Shown in pieces: positions 32,284-40,325 of a DNA stretch of 64,000 nucleotides. The translations under genes were made by a program, and so were the position numbers. The DNA is from Spirosoma fluviale (lineage in GTDB: Bacteria > Bacteroidota > Bacteroidia > Cytophagales > Spirosomataceae), in the NCBI GenBank assembly GCA_945901025.1, contig CAMDJW010000001.1:1-64000 (forward strand), read 5' to 3'. The notes below the pieces were generated by a model, which saw nothing but the letters and a program-made list of their open reading frames with translations, searched no databases and was not told the DNA's origin. Position 1 is the stretch's first letter. Every line of letters starts with the position of its first letter.

Positions 32284-33885
32284 TTAGAAAGGCGTATTCA
32301 ATGGATCATAATCTTCAGGAGGTAAATTCATTTTACTTGATTTGAATACAGATGACTCATTTTTTTGTTGCTCAAAACTAGACGTCTGATCACCTAATGC
32401 ACTAAGTACATGATTTTGAGATCCATCTTGATTGCCAAAAGGCTGGAAATTTAAATCACAATATTTGGTGAATTTACCAATGAACTTCAACCATACATTT
32501 TCTAATGAACCGGAACGGTTTTTAGCCATAATGATTTCACCCATGCCGACTAATGAATTCCCCTGATCATCTTGGGTAATTTGGTAATATTCGGGTCGGT
32601 AAATAAACATAACCTGATCCGCATCTTGCTCAATGGCACCGGATTCACGAAGGTCAGAAAGCTGAGGTTTTTTATTTCCACCCCTGGTCTCCGTAGAACG
32701 ATTTAATTGCGATAAGGCAATAACCGGTACATCTAATTCTTTGGCTAATTGTTTTAAGGCTCTTGAGATTTGAGCAATTTCTTGCTCTCTGTTTCCTGAA
32801 GGTCCTTTTCCAGATGAATCCCCTGTCATTAATTGCAAGTAATCAATCACAATTAATTCGATGTTTTTTTGCGCTTTTAAACGTCTACATTTTGCTCTTA
32901 ATTCTAAAATGGATAGAGCAGGTGTATCATCTATAAATATTTGAGCGTCAAATAATGTCTTTATTTTTGAGTGCAATTGTTGCCACTCATGCGCTTCTAA
33001 TTTCCCTTTTCTAATTTTTTCCGCTTCTATTTCTGCTTCAGCAGAGATAATCCTGTTGACCAATTGGACCGCCGACATTTCAAGCGAAAATAGGGCTACC
33101 GAATGTCCGAAATCCACAGCTGCGTTTCGACAGGCTGAAACGACAAAGGCCGTTTTTCCCATACCGGGTCTTGCGGCGATAATGATTAATTCTTGTTTTT
33201 GCCAGCCAGAGGTCAATCGGTCTAAATCAGTAAAACCTGATGGAATACCTGTTAGACCACTTTTTTGCAATTGTTTCTTTTCTAATTCCTCCACGGCCTT
33301 CTTCAAAATATCAGACATACTTTCGTAATTTTTACGAATATTGGACTCGGCTATCGTGAATAATTCCTGCTCCATTCGATCCAAAATCATAAAAACATCG
33401 GATGTGTCTTCATACGATTGTCTTTGAATTTCAGATGAAATATGAATCAATTGTCTTTTGATGTATTGCTCTATAATAATACGTGCATGAAATTCAACGT
33501 TGGAGGTCGAACTTACCCTGGAAGTCAATTGAGCTAAATATCTAGTCCCTCCTGCTTTTTCTAATTCCCCGTTTGATTTTAATTGATTGTTGACCGTAAG
33601 TAAATCAACGGGCTGTGAAGCTTGGAATAAAGCTTGAATGGCCCCAAATATTTTTTGATGTGCTTCTTTATAAAATGTATCGGGTTTCAACAATTCGATC
33701 ACATTCGCTAATGGTTCTTTCTCCAGCATGAGTGCCCCCAAAAGTGCTTCCTCTAAATCTAAGGCTTGCGGAGGTAATTTCCCCAAACCCATATCACTAA
33801 GCCTTTGAGGCATATTCGTACGATTAGCCGTATTTGCTTGCTGATTTCCCTTTTTAAAAATGGAGGATGGTGTGTTGGATTCCAT
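32284..33885 (-). CDS. dnaB: Replicative DNA helicase DnaB
   Basis: About 533 residues from the ATG at 33883-33885 (MESNTPSSIF); the upstream ATG adds a hydrophobic leader not expected in DnaB. The N-terminal domain begins at LPPQALDLEEALLGALM. The RecA-like domain has Walker A PGMGKTAF, ELIVIDYLQLM as Walker B, and ALSQLNRSTETR with QLSDLRESGAIEQDAD, which are canonical. The C-terminus has a long Gln/Ser-rich extension ending PLNTPF. It unwinds DNA at the replication fork. Divergent from phoH. Confidence 0.95.
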   Translation of the reverse strand: MESNTPSSIFKKGNQQANTANRTNMPQRLSDMGLGKLPPQALDLEEALLGALMLEKEPLANVIELLKPDTFYKEAHQKIFGAIQALFQASQPVDLLTVNNQLKSNGELEKAGGTRYLAQLTSRVSSTSNVEFHARIIIEQYIKRQLIHISSEIQRQSYEDTSDVFMILDRMEQELFTIAESNIRKNYESMSDILKKAVEELEKKQLQKSGLTGIPSGFTDLDRLTSGWQKQELIIIAARPGMGKTAFVVSACRNAAVDFGHSVALFSLEMSAVQLVNRIISAEAEIEAEKIRKGKLEAHEWQQLHSKIKTLFDAQIFIDDTPALSILELRAKCRRLKAQKNIELIVIDYLQLMTGDSSGKGPSGNREQEIAQISRALKQLAKELDVPVIALSQLNRSTETRGGNKKPQLSDLRESGAIEQDADQVMFIYRPEYYQITQDDQGNSLVGMGEIIMAKNRSGSLENVWLKFIGKFTKYCDLNFQPFGNQDGSQNHVLSALGDQTSSFEQQKNESSVFKSSKMNLPPEDYDPLNTPF

Positions 33886-33991
33886 AAGTACAATTTTACG
33901 ATAATTTATCAAAAATATCATCTTCTCTTTCTATTAAAATTTCAAATATTTTATATTTTAGTGTTTTAATTCATAATTAAATTAATTCTTC

Positions 33992-34951
33992 TTGTTAGAA
34001 AAAATTATTTCTTTAGCCGACATCTCCTTAATTGATTTTTTGGGGGTATCAAACGCAAATCTTCAAGCATTAATGAATGCTTTTCCTCAAACTAAGATTA
34101 TAGCAAGAGGTGAACAACTCACGATTCGAGGTACTGATGATCAAATTTCTTTAGTAGAAGCCATTGTCAATCAATGCATTGAACATTTAGAATCTCATAG
34201 TTCTCTGAGCGTTAAGTACATGACTTTATTTATCGATGGTGTTTTAAATCCGACGGGAGAAGAAAAGGTCACGCCTTGGGTGGACGACAAGGATGTATTG
34301 CTCTTTGGAAATAAAGGAATTGTGATTAAGGTAAAAACACCTAATCAAAGAAAATTAGTAGAGTCAGCTTCCAAAAATGATATTGTTTTTGCCATCGGAC
34401 CAGCGGGTACCGGTAAGACCTATACGGCTGTAGCTTTAGCGGTTAAAGCCTTGAAAAATAAAGAAGTAAAGAAAATCATCATTACCCGACCTGCCGTGGA
34501 AGCCGGTGAAAATTTAGGTTTCTTACCTGGTGATTTAAAGGAAAAAATTGACCCTTATTTACGTCCAATCTATGATGCATTGGATGATATGATTCCCCAA
34601 GAAAAACTTAAGTTTTATTTGGAAAATAGGACGATTGAAATTGCTCCTTTAGCTTACATGCGGGGTAGAACCTTAAATAAGGCCTTTATATTATTGGACG
34701 AAGCCCAAAATACGACTTCGATGCAAATGAAAATGTTTCTGACTCGTATGGGTGTTCAATCGAAAACCATCATAACGGGTGATAAATCGCAGGTTGACTT
34801 ACCGAAAAATCAAACTTCAGGTTTAGGGGATGCTGAACGGATTCTAGCCGGAATAGAAGGAATTGCCTTTGTAGAATTAGATGGTTCTGATGTAGTACGT
34901 CATCGATTAGTTCGTGAGATTATTGAAGCTTACGGAAAGCAATCGAAATAA
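33992..34951 (+). CDS. phoH: PhoH family ATPase
   Basis: 319 residues starting at a TTG (33992); no ATG lies near the expected N-terminus, and LEKIISLADISLIDFLGVS matches where PhoH-like proteins normally begin. An N-terminal KH-like part is followed by the ATPase with Walker A GPAGTGKTYTA, AYMRGRTLNKAFILLDEAQNTT as Walker B, and TGDKSQVDLP. PhoH2/PhoH proteins are RNA-linked ATPases or helicases, induced by phosphate starvation in E. coli. Its stop overlaps the next ATG (TAATG), so the GNAT gene is coupled. Confidence 0.9.
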   Translation: MLEKIISLADISLIDFLGVSNANLQALMNAFPQTKIIARGEQLTIRGTDDQISLVEAIVNQCIEHLESHSSLSVKYMTLFIDGVLNPTGEEKVTPWVDDKDVLLFGNKGIVIKVKTPNQRKLVESASKNDIVFAIGPAGTGKTYTAVALAVKALKNKEVKKIIITRPAVEAGENLGFLPGDLKEKIDPYLRPIYDALDDMIPQEKLKFYLENRTIEIAPLAYMRGRTLNKAFILLDEAQNTTSMQMKMFLTRMGVQSKTIITGDKSQVDLPKNQTSGLGDAERILAGIEGIAFVELDGSDVVRHRLVREIIEAYGKQSK

Positions 34952-35352
34952 TGATGTCCAATATTAAAATAATTCAAGCTGATAGTCCGGCCTTAATTGA
35001 CCAAGTTTTTGCCATTCGAACTGAAGTATTCGTTCACGAACAAAAGTGCTTACCCACTGAGGAATTTGACGAATTAGATGCTGTTGCCCAGCATTATTTG
35101 CTTTTAGAAAATGAATTGGCCGTTGCCACAGGGCGTTTTCGCAAAACTGATAAAGGCATAAAAATAGAGCGTATTGCTACCCTTAATCAATACCGTGGAA
35201 AAGGATTTGCGACTGTGTTATTAAATCATTTAATGGAGGTTGCCCATGCCATTTATACAGATGCAAATTGTTTTTATTTACATGCGCAAGTAAGCGTTAA
35301 GCCACTCTATGAGAAATTGGGCTTTATATCTCTTATGGAAATACTTTTATAG
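34951..35352 (+). CDS. GNAT-family N-acetyltransferase (ElaA/YjcF-like)
   Basis: 133 residues. The A-motif RIATLNQYRGKGFATVLLNHLM (acetyl-CoA pyrophosphate loop RGKGFA) and the start AIRTEVFVHEQKCLPTEEFDELDA are those of small GNATs close to YjcF/ElaA. The C-terminus holds LHAQVSVKPLYEKLGF, the typical Y-x-x-x-G-F close. The substrate is unknown. Translationally coupled to phoH, overlapping its stop codon. Confidence 0.85.
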   Translation: MMSNIKIIQADSPALIDQVFAIRTEVFVHEQKCLPTEEFDELDAVAQHYLLLENELAVATGRFRKTDKGIKIERIATLNQYRGKGFATVLLNHLMEVAHAIYTDANCFYLHAQVSVKPLYEKLGFISLMEILL

Positions 35353-35397
35353 AGTCTGATATTGTACATCAGGCCATGGAGAAATCCATAAATACCT

Positions 35398-35448
35398 AAT
35401 CAATCATACATGTAAGTTTCTGAAAACTCCATGTATGATTGATTTTAA
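35398..35448. terminator. Large hairpin between GNAT and DUF3127 genes
   Basis: A perfect 15-bp stem pairs AATCAATCATACATG (35398-35412) with CATGTATGATTGATT (35430-35444). The 17-nt apical part contains a further small AGTTT/AAACT stem. T's follow on the plus side, with AT-rich sequence on the minus. It sits between convergent genes and likely terminates both. Confidence 0.8.
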
Positions 35449-35463
35449 AAGGCTATTGTAATT

Positions 35464-35838
35464 TTAAAATGGCAAATCATCACCACTTTCCGTGGCTAAT
35501 GGAGGGAATTGATACCCTCCTGCTGGACTTGATTCTACATTTGGGGGAACGCTTGGACTTGATCCAGTGCGATCTAATTTATAAGCTCTAATTTCCGTAT
35601 ACCAGCGATCATTATATTCTCTGGATTCTACATTAAATTGAACTTTTACAATTTCACCCTCTTGAACTGGAGTTAAATCTTGTGTTTTATCTCCCCAAAC
35701 CGACATGCATACCTTTTTAGGGTATTGATCTTGAGTTTCAAGTACAAATTCTTGTTTGATCCAATTTGTACCATTTTTACCTGTTCCTGTAACCTCAGGT
35801 AATTTTTTGATTAATTTTCCGCTTAGTTCTAAAGCCAT
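35464..35838 (-). CDS. DUF3127 OB-fold protein with SSB-like acidic C-terminal tail
   Basis: 124 residues. The first about 95 residues are a beta-rich OB-fold-like domain (MALELSGKLIKKLPEVTGTGKNGTNWIKQEFVLETQ, then SVWGDKTQDL, then YTEIRAYKLDR) known as DUF3127. A Pro/Ser/Gly-rich linker leads to the last residues SGDDLPF. Acidic residues followed by Leu/Ile-Pro-Phe are the hallmark of SSB C-terminal tips that recruit repair and replication proteins. It probably binds single-stranded DNA or joins its partners. Monocistronic, with a strong hairpin after it. Confidence 0.8.
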   Translation of the reverse strand: MALELSGKLIKKLPEVTGTGKNGTNWIKQEFVLETQDQYPKKVCMSVWGDKTQDLTPVQEGEIVKVQFNVESREYNDRWYTEIRAYKLDRTGSSPSVPPNVESSPAGGYQFPPLATESGDDLPF

Positions 35839-35868
35839 CTTAAAAATAATTTTGAATAATTCGAATTC

Positions 35869-35899
35869 TTGGCAAGTAAGTAAATTATTGGTAATTTTG
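35869..35899 (+). promoter_or_regulatory. Promoter of tRNA-Leu
   Basis: TTG at 35869-35871, 20-bp spacer, TAATTTTG at 35892-35899: an exact TAnnTTTG. The tRNA begins 12 bp later, so transcription would start just before it. Confidence 0.65.
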
Positions 35900-35910
35900 C
35901 TAACCGTTTT

Positions 35911-35993
35911 GGCGATGTGGTGAAATTGGTAGACACGCTACCTTGAGGTGGTAGTGCCGTTAAGGTTTGGGAGTTCGAATCTCCCCATCGTCA
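35911..35993 (+). tRNA. tRNA-Leu (anticodon GAG)
   Basis: 83 nt with a class II variable arm. Acceptor GGCGATG pairs with CATCGTC (35986-35992), discriminator A35993. The anticodon stem is CTACC/GGTAG with loop TTGAGGT, anticodon GAG at 35945-35947. The variable arm TGCCGTTAAGGTTTG precedes T-arm GGGAG TTCGAAT CTCCC. CCA is not encoded. trhO, a tRNA-modifying enzyme, starts 22 bp downstream. Confidence 0.96.
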
Positions 35994-36015
35994 CTTTTTG
36001 TTTAATCTGTAAATC

Positions 36016-37008
36016 ATGTTGAAGATGAAACCTTACAGTGTATTACTTTATTATATTTATACTCCTATTGCTGATCCAGAATCGTATAGGGAGAAACATC
36101 ACCTTTTTTGTATACAGAACCGTATTTTAGGTAGGATTATTGTAGCGAGCGAAGGTTTGAATGGGGCCGTTTCTGGTACTCATGCGGATTGCCAAAATTA
36201 CATGGACTGGCTTAAAAGCGATCCGGTTTTTCAAGGAACCGATTTTGATTTTAAAGTTGAAAAGCATGATGCGCATACATTTGCCAAATTGCATGTGCGT
36301 GTTAAAAATGAAATTGTTCATTCCGAACTACCCGTCAACCCATTAGAACGTACTGGGAAACATTTGAAACCTGCCGAGTTCAAAAACATGCTTAAGAATG
36401 ATCCGGATGTCGTTTTGGTCGACATGAGATCCAATTATGAACATGAATTAGGCCGCTTTAAAGGCGCTTACACGTTTGATATGGAAAATCTTCGAGATTT
36501 ACCCGATCATGTGCATGAAATTGAGCACCTTAAGAATAAAAAGGTGATTACATATTGTACCGGTGGAATTAAATGTGAAAAAGCTTCAGCTTATTTGTTA
36601 GAAAAAGGGTTTACGAATGTATATCAATTGCACGGTGGAATTATTAAGTATGGTTTAGAAGAAGGTGGCGAAGACTTTGATGGTTCTTGTTATGTTTTTG
36701 ACAATCGGGTAGCTACTCTAGTTAATTCCATTAATCCGGAAGTAATATCAAAATGCCATGTTTGTGAATCTTTATCAGACCATATGGTTAATTGCGCGAA
36801 TCCCGAATGCAATGAACATTTAGCTATTTGCCCTACTTGCCTACAAGAAATGGATGGCGCCTGTTCTCAATCGTGCAAAGATCATCCCCGCAAGCGTCCA
36901 TACAATGAAAAAGGGTACTATTCAAAGCAATCTGTGGGTTATTCACCTGAATTAGGCTTTAAATCTTTTGGACGCAATCTGAAAATTGAGAAAAAGAAAA
37001 TTAATTAA
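36016..37008 (+). CDS. trhO: tRNA uridine(34) hydroxylase, rhodanese family
   Basis: 330 residues; a second ATG lies three codons in. An N-terminal acylphosphatase-like part has SEGLNGAVSGTHAD. The rhodanese domain has the active-site loop YCTGGIKCEKAS with Cys181. The C-terminal segment is rich in paired Cys (CHVCESL, CANPECNEHLAICPTC), a likely zinc site. TrhO (YceA) makes 5-hydroxyuridine at position 34 of several tRNAs with molecular oxygen. It follows a tRNA gene and may be read from the same promoter. Confidence 0.92.
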   Translation: MLKMKPYSVLLYYIYTPIADPESYREKHHLFCIQNRILGRIIVASEGLNGAVSGTHADCQNYMDWLKSDPVFQGTDFDFKVEKHDAHTFAKLHVRVKNEIVHSELPVNPLERTGKHLKPAEFKNMLKNDPDVVLVDMRSNYEHELGRFKGAYTFDMENLRDLPDHVHEIEHLKNKKVITYCTGGIKCEKASAYLLEKGFTNVYQLHGGIIKYGLEEGGEDFDGSCYVFDNRVATLVNSINPEVISKCHVCESLSDHMVNCANPECNEHLAICPTCLQEMDGACSQSCKDHPRKRPYNEKGYYSKQSVGYSPELGFKSFGRNLKIEKKKIN

Positions 37009-37345
37009 TTCGATTTGCTAATTACCTCTTTGACTCTAAATTTGACGATTTGTTTGATTAAATCAATCGGTATGGGTTGGCTGTACAGAAATTTGATAGA
37101 TCCTTTTGCACCCTCATAAATCGATAGCTGCCCCTGAAATTCTTTTATTCCGCTTGGCGTTGGATAAAATCCTAGATGATTATTCCATGCCGCAAAATGC
37201 ACCAAGTTTTTTTGTATTTAAAAGTAGGCATGCCATAGGCCAATAATTCCTCCGTTCCTTCTGGAACAACGCTTCGAATGGCTTCACAAACTTCAATCAA
37301 GATCTTTTGAGTATTTTCAGGAAACGATGCAATGTATTCTTCCAT
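37005..37345 (-). pseudogene. Frameshifted DUF1801 (YdhG-like) gene
   Basis: The frame opened by the ATG at 37343-37345 reads MEEYIASFPENTQKILIEV and on to YGMPTFKYKK, the DUF1801 start. It then loses frame in a run of seven T's at 37207-37213 (seven A's in the gene). One extra A would restore KKNLVHFAAWNNHLGFYPTPSGI, which is encoded in the next frame and continues to 37005. The complete protein would have 113 residues, the usual size. This is either a real frameshift mutation or a homopolymer sequencing error; polymerase slippage could also give some full-length product. Overlaps the trhO end by 4 bp. Confidence 0.85.
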
Positions 37346-37347
37346 GC

Positions 37348-37680
37348 TTAAATTGGATTGACGTATTTACTACGAACAAATAAAAATAGTGGAAATGCAA
37401 AAGCATATCCAATGAGTATTGTCAGCAAGACATAAAGGTAGTGGTATTTTATTTTTAATCTTCTCCCCTCGCTTAAGATAAAAAATGTACCCGTAATAGC
37501 GCCCGTCCAAAAATCCAACGTTAAACTCTTCGCATAATCATCCTGAATCCATGTGCTTTGAACAAATTCGAGTACATCAAAATTCCCTTCATGAAAAGCA
37601 ACTCCTTTCATGGCAAAATAAAATGTAAAACCTCCTCCAATGATCGATAATAATAAATAAAAATACGATTCGTTTTTCAT
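37348..37680 (-). CDS. DUF2834-type small membrane protein
   Basis: 110 residues with three hydrophobic segments (YFYLLLSIIGGGFTFYFAM, FWTGAITGTFFILSEG, YLYVLLTILIGYAFAFPLFLF). The central LDFWTGAITGTFFILSEGRRLKIKY resembles DUF2834 proteins: an acidic residue and Trp before the second helix and a charged turn after. Function unknown in the family. The start overlaps the end of the GreA-like gene by 4 bp, and its stop is 2 bp from the DUF1801 start, so all three form an operon. Confidence 0.75.
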   Translation of the reverse strand: MKNESYFYLLLSIIGGGFTFYFAMKGVAFHEGNFDVLEFVQSTWIQDDYAKSLTLDFWTGAITGTFFILSEGRRLKIKYHYLYVLLTILIGYAFAFPLFLFVRSKYVNPI

Positions 37681-38129
37681 AATAAGTGATTGATTTTAAG
37701 TGTTTTACCTCGAAATTCTAAGATGTCTCCTACCCTTTTTCCTTTAAATATATGGCCTATCGGAGAATCTAGGGATATCGCATAGATGAGTTCAGCATTG
37801 ATTTCAACCTTTCCCAGCCCTATTGATATATAATAAATGTCCTGATCAGTTATAATGAGACAACCTAGGTCAACGATTGAATAGGGCCGATTTAAATTAA
37901 TTTTCGATAAAAAGTTTAGCTGGTTTTTGGATTGATCTATGCTCGCACTTATTTTATCCATTTCCCTTTGCATCATTTCTCTGCCGGTCTCAAATTTATC
38001 TCCTGCGCTGCTTTTTGTATCTGAATCACGCGATTCTTTCGCTAATTCATAATCCCTTTTTGCATGGACGATGGAATTAGTCAATAATTTTAAAATGGTT
38101 TCGTGTATTTCTACCTTTGAAATTTGCAT
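37677..38129 (-). CDS. GreA/GreB-like C-terminal domain protein
   Basis: 150 residues. The first half is an amphipathic helical region (LTNSIVHAKRDYELAKESRDSDTKSSAGDKFETGREMMQREMD) that could form the coiled coil of a Gre factor. The second half ends LIYAISLDSPIGHIFKGKRVGDILEF, matching the GreA/GreB C-terminal signature (SPLG.AL.GK..GD.V). The acidic tip DSD/GDKFE of the coiled coil is in place. It probably binds the secondary channel of RNA polymerase, similar to GreA or Rnk-like regulators. Similar proteins are often misnamed 3-oxoacyl-ACP synthase. First gene of a three-gene unit. Confidence 0.75.
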   Translation of the reverse strand: MQISKVEIHETILKLLTNSIVHAKRDYELAKESRDSDTKSSAGDKFETGREMMQREMDKISASIDQSKNQLNFLSKINLNRPYSIVDLGCLIITDQDIYYISIGLGKVEINAELIYAISLDSPIGHIFKGKRVGDILEFRGKTLKINHLL

Positions 38130-38167
38130 AATTTAAATTCTTTAGAAAATTATCAATAAATTCGCGA

Positions 38168-39031
38168 ATGACCTATTTTTCACCCACAGACCTCATCATT
38201 AATTCGGACGGAAGTACGTATCATTTACATATTCGTCCCGACCAATTGCCTCATAAAATAATTCTTGTGGGTGACCCTGAACGGGTTCCATTTGTTTCTA
38301 AGTACTTTGACAAAATTGACCATAAAATTCATAAGAGAGAATTTGTTAGCCATTTGGGCCAATATCGAAATCAACCGATTGGTGTATTATCTTCTGGTAT
38401 TGGGGCCGACAATGTAGAAATTGTTATGAATGAATTAGACGCTTTGGTTAATATTGACTTTGAAACTCGGTTTGTGAAGGATCGAAAAATATCGTTAGAA
38501 TTGATTCGAATCGGTACATCTGGAAGTATTCAAGCAGATGTTCCAGTGGACTCATTTTTAGTCTCCAAAGCTGGAATTGGATTTGATAATTTAGCCCAAT
38601 TTTATGGTTTTGAATCACCTAATATGTTGCCCATTGAAGCGCTTAATTCGTGGTGCCAACAAATCAACTACAAACTTCCTGTTTATGGTGCGAAGGCTAG
38701 TGAAAAATTAGTGAAGCAATTTTCATCTATATCACAGCAAGGATATACCTTAACCGCACCTGGTTTTTATGCGCCTCAAGGTCGGACAGTTCGAATGAAA
38801 TCTTTGTTGCCTGATTTTTTATCAGACGTTTCCAAGACTAAATTTGAAGGGGAAATCATGGCCAACATAGAAATGGAAACCGCCGCATATTATGCTTTTT
38901 CAGCTTCTTTTGGGCATGAAATGATTTCTTTGAATGCTATTTTAGCTAATCGGTTGACAAATGAATTTTCCAAAAATCCCGAAAACCAAATCAAGCAATT
39001 GATTGAGTTGACCCTAGATTTAATTGCATAA
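38168..39031 (+). CDS. Nucleoside phosphorylase, uridine-phosphorylase-like
   Basis: 287 residues of the PNP/UDP phosphorylase fold. KIILVGDPERVPFVSKYF is the phosphate-binding start, LIRIGTSGSIQ the GTSG loop, and MANIEMETAAYYAFSA the E-M-E-T nucleoside-binding motif. It should cleave uridine or a related nucleoside with phosphate. The 3' end overlaps the convergent GNAT gene by 41 bp. Confidence 0.88.
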   Translation: MTYFSPTDLIINSDGSTYHLHIRPDQLPHKIILVGDPERVPFVSKYFDKIDHKIHKREFVSHLGQYRNQPIGVLSSGIGADNVEIVMNELDALVNIDFETRFVKDRKISLELIRIGTSGSIQADVPVDSFLVSKAGIGFDNLAQFYGFESPNMLPIEALNSWCQQINYKLPVYGAKASEKLVKQFSSISQQGYTLTAPGFYAPQGRTVRMKSLLPDFLSDVSKTKFEGEIMANIEMETAAYYAFSASFGHEMISLNAILANRLTNEFSKNPENQIKQLIELTLDLIA

Positions 39032-39497
39032 CATAGTCATCCATGACATAACCTTCCCCTATGTCAAGAATCATTTCTTCAATGGTCGTAAATCCCATTT
39101 TTTGATAAAAATGAACGGCTGAATTATTTTTATTTACGTTTAAAATAATCCTTTCCCTTTGATTTTCAAGGGTCCATTCCTTGATAAATTGGATAATTTT
39201 ACTTCCCAACCCTTTTTGCTTTTGCATCGGATCTAAATAGAGTTTATGGAGTTTAACCATTTGGTCATTTATAGTTTCTAGGGCAAAATAACCAACGGTT
39301 TCTTGCTCTAGGTCAACCATAAAAAACGCAATATTATGGTTAATCTGATTTTCTAATGTTAGGCTATTGTACATTAAATCCAACATGTATATCGTTTGTT
39401 GCTCAGTCAAAATATGATCATAGGTGGGTCTCCATGCTTTTTCTGCTATTGTTTTAATGATGGGTATATCAGATAATAATGCTTTCCTAATCTTCAT
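38991..39497 (-). CDS. GNAT-family N-acetyltransferase
   Basis: 168 residues. The family motifs are LHKLYLDPMQKQKGLGSKII (Q-x-x-G-x-G/A acetyl-CoA loop) and IILNVNKNNSAVHFYQKMGFT, with an N-terminal IRKALLSDIPIIKTIA strand-helix. The substrate is unknown. Its tail is encoded opposite the tail of the nucleoside phosphorylase gene (41-bp overlap), so no terminator fits between. Divergent from surE, 51 bp away. Confidence 0.87.
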   Translation of the reverse strand: MKIRKALLSDIPIIKTIAEKAWRPTYDHILTEQQTIYMLDLMYNSLTLENQINHNIAFFMVDLEQETVGYFALETINDQMVKLHKLYLDPMQKQKGLGSKIIQFIKEWTLENQRERIILNVNKNNSAVHFYQKMGFTTIEEMILDIGEGYVMDDYVMQLNLGSTQSIA

Positions 39498-39548
39498 GCG
39501 TCTAAATTATGCGTGCAAATTTGTAAATTGCATTCAAATATAAAAGTT

Positions 39549-40325
39549 ATGAGCCAAGAAAAACCACTTATTTTAATTGCCAATGATGATTCAATCTATT
39601 CAAAGGGAATTCGAGTTTTAGTTGAAATTATGTCCGAAATGGGTGAAGTAGTTGTTGTCGCACCAGATACCCATCAGTCTGGAATGGGCCACGCAATTAC
39701 CTTGGGATCGCCCCTTCGTGTGAGTAAAACAAATGATTTTGGTCCCCAAATTTTATCCTACAAATGTTCAGGTACGCCTGCTGATTGTGTGAAATTTGGC
39801 AAGCATCAAATATTAAAGGGAAGGAAAATTGATTTAGTCGTTTCAGGAATCAATCATGGCTCAAATGCCTCTATTTCTGTTCTATATTCAGGTACCATGT
39901 CTGCGGCCATCGAAGCTGCCATGGAAGGAATTCCTGCGATTGGTTTTTCTTTATGTGAATTCGGTGCCGATGCTGATTTTAGTCATTGCCACGATTATAT
40001 TATCAAAATATGCCAACAAGTTTTAGTTCATGGTTTACCCAAAGGTTTGACCTTAAATGTGAATTTTCCTGCTAAATCTGAGGTTCCATTAAAAGGGATT
40101 AAAGTCGCCAAACAAGCAAATGCTGTTTATAGGGAGTTTTTTGAGGAACGTAAAGATCCTTATGGTCAATCGTATTATTGGATGGATGGGAATTTAGAAA
40201 ATGATGATTTGAATAACAATACGGATCTAGATGCCCTTTCAGATAATTTTGTGAGCATTGTCCCGATCAAGTACGATTTAACGGATTATGCGGAGTTAGA
40301 ATTGATGAAATCGTGGGACCTTTAA
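39549..40325 (+). CDS. surE: 5'/3'-nucleotidase SurE
   Basis: 258 residues from the ATG at 39549; the frame extends upstream to 39513 but homologues begin just before ILIANDDS. The metal-binding Asp pair NDDS (residues about 11-14) is followed by APDTHQSGMGHAITL and GTPADCVKFG with SGINHGSNAS, all SurE hallmarks. The enzyme dephosphorylates nucleoside monophosphates. The 3' end overlaps the convergent NUDIX gene by 30 bp. Confidence 0.93.
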   Translation: MSQEKPLILIANDDSIYSKGIRVLVEIMSEMGEVVVVAPDTHQSGMGHAITLGSPLRVSKTNDFGPQILSYKCSGTPADCVKFGKHQILKGRKIDLVVSGINHGSNASISVLYSGTMSAAIEAAMEGIPAIGFSLCEFGADADFSHCHDYIIKICQQVLVHGLPKGLTLNVNFPAKSEVPLKGIKVAKQANAVYREFFEERKDPYGQSYYWMDGNLENDDLNNNTDLDALSDNFVSIVPIKYDLTDYAELELMKSWDL

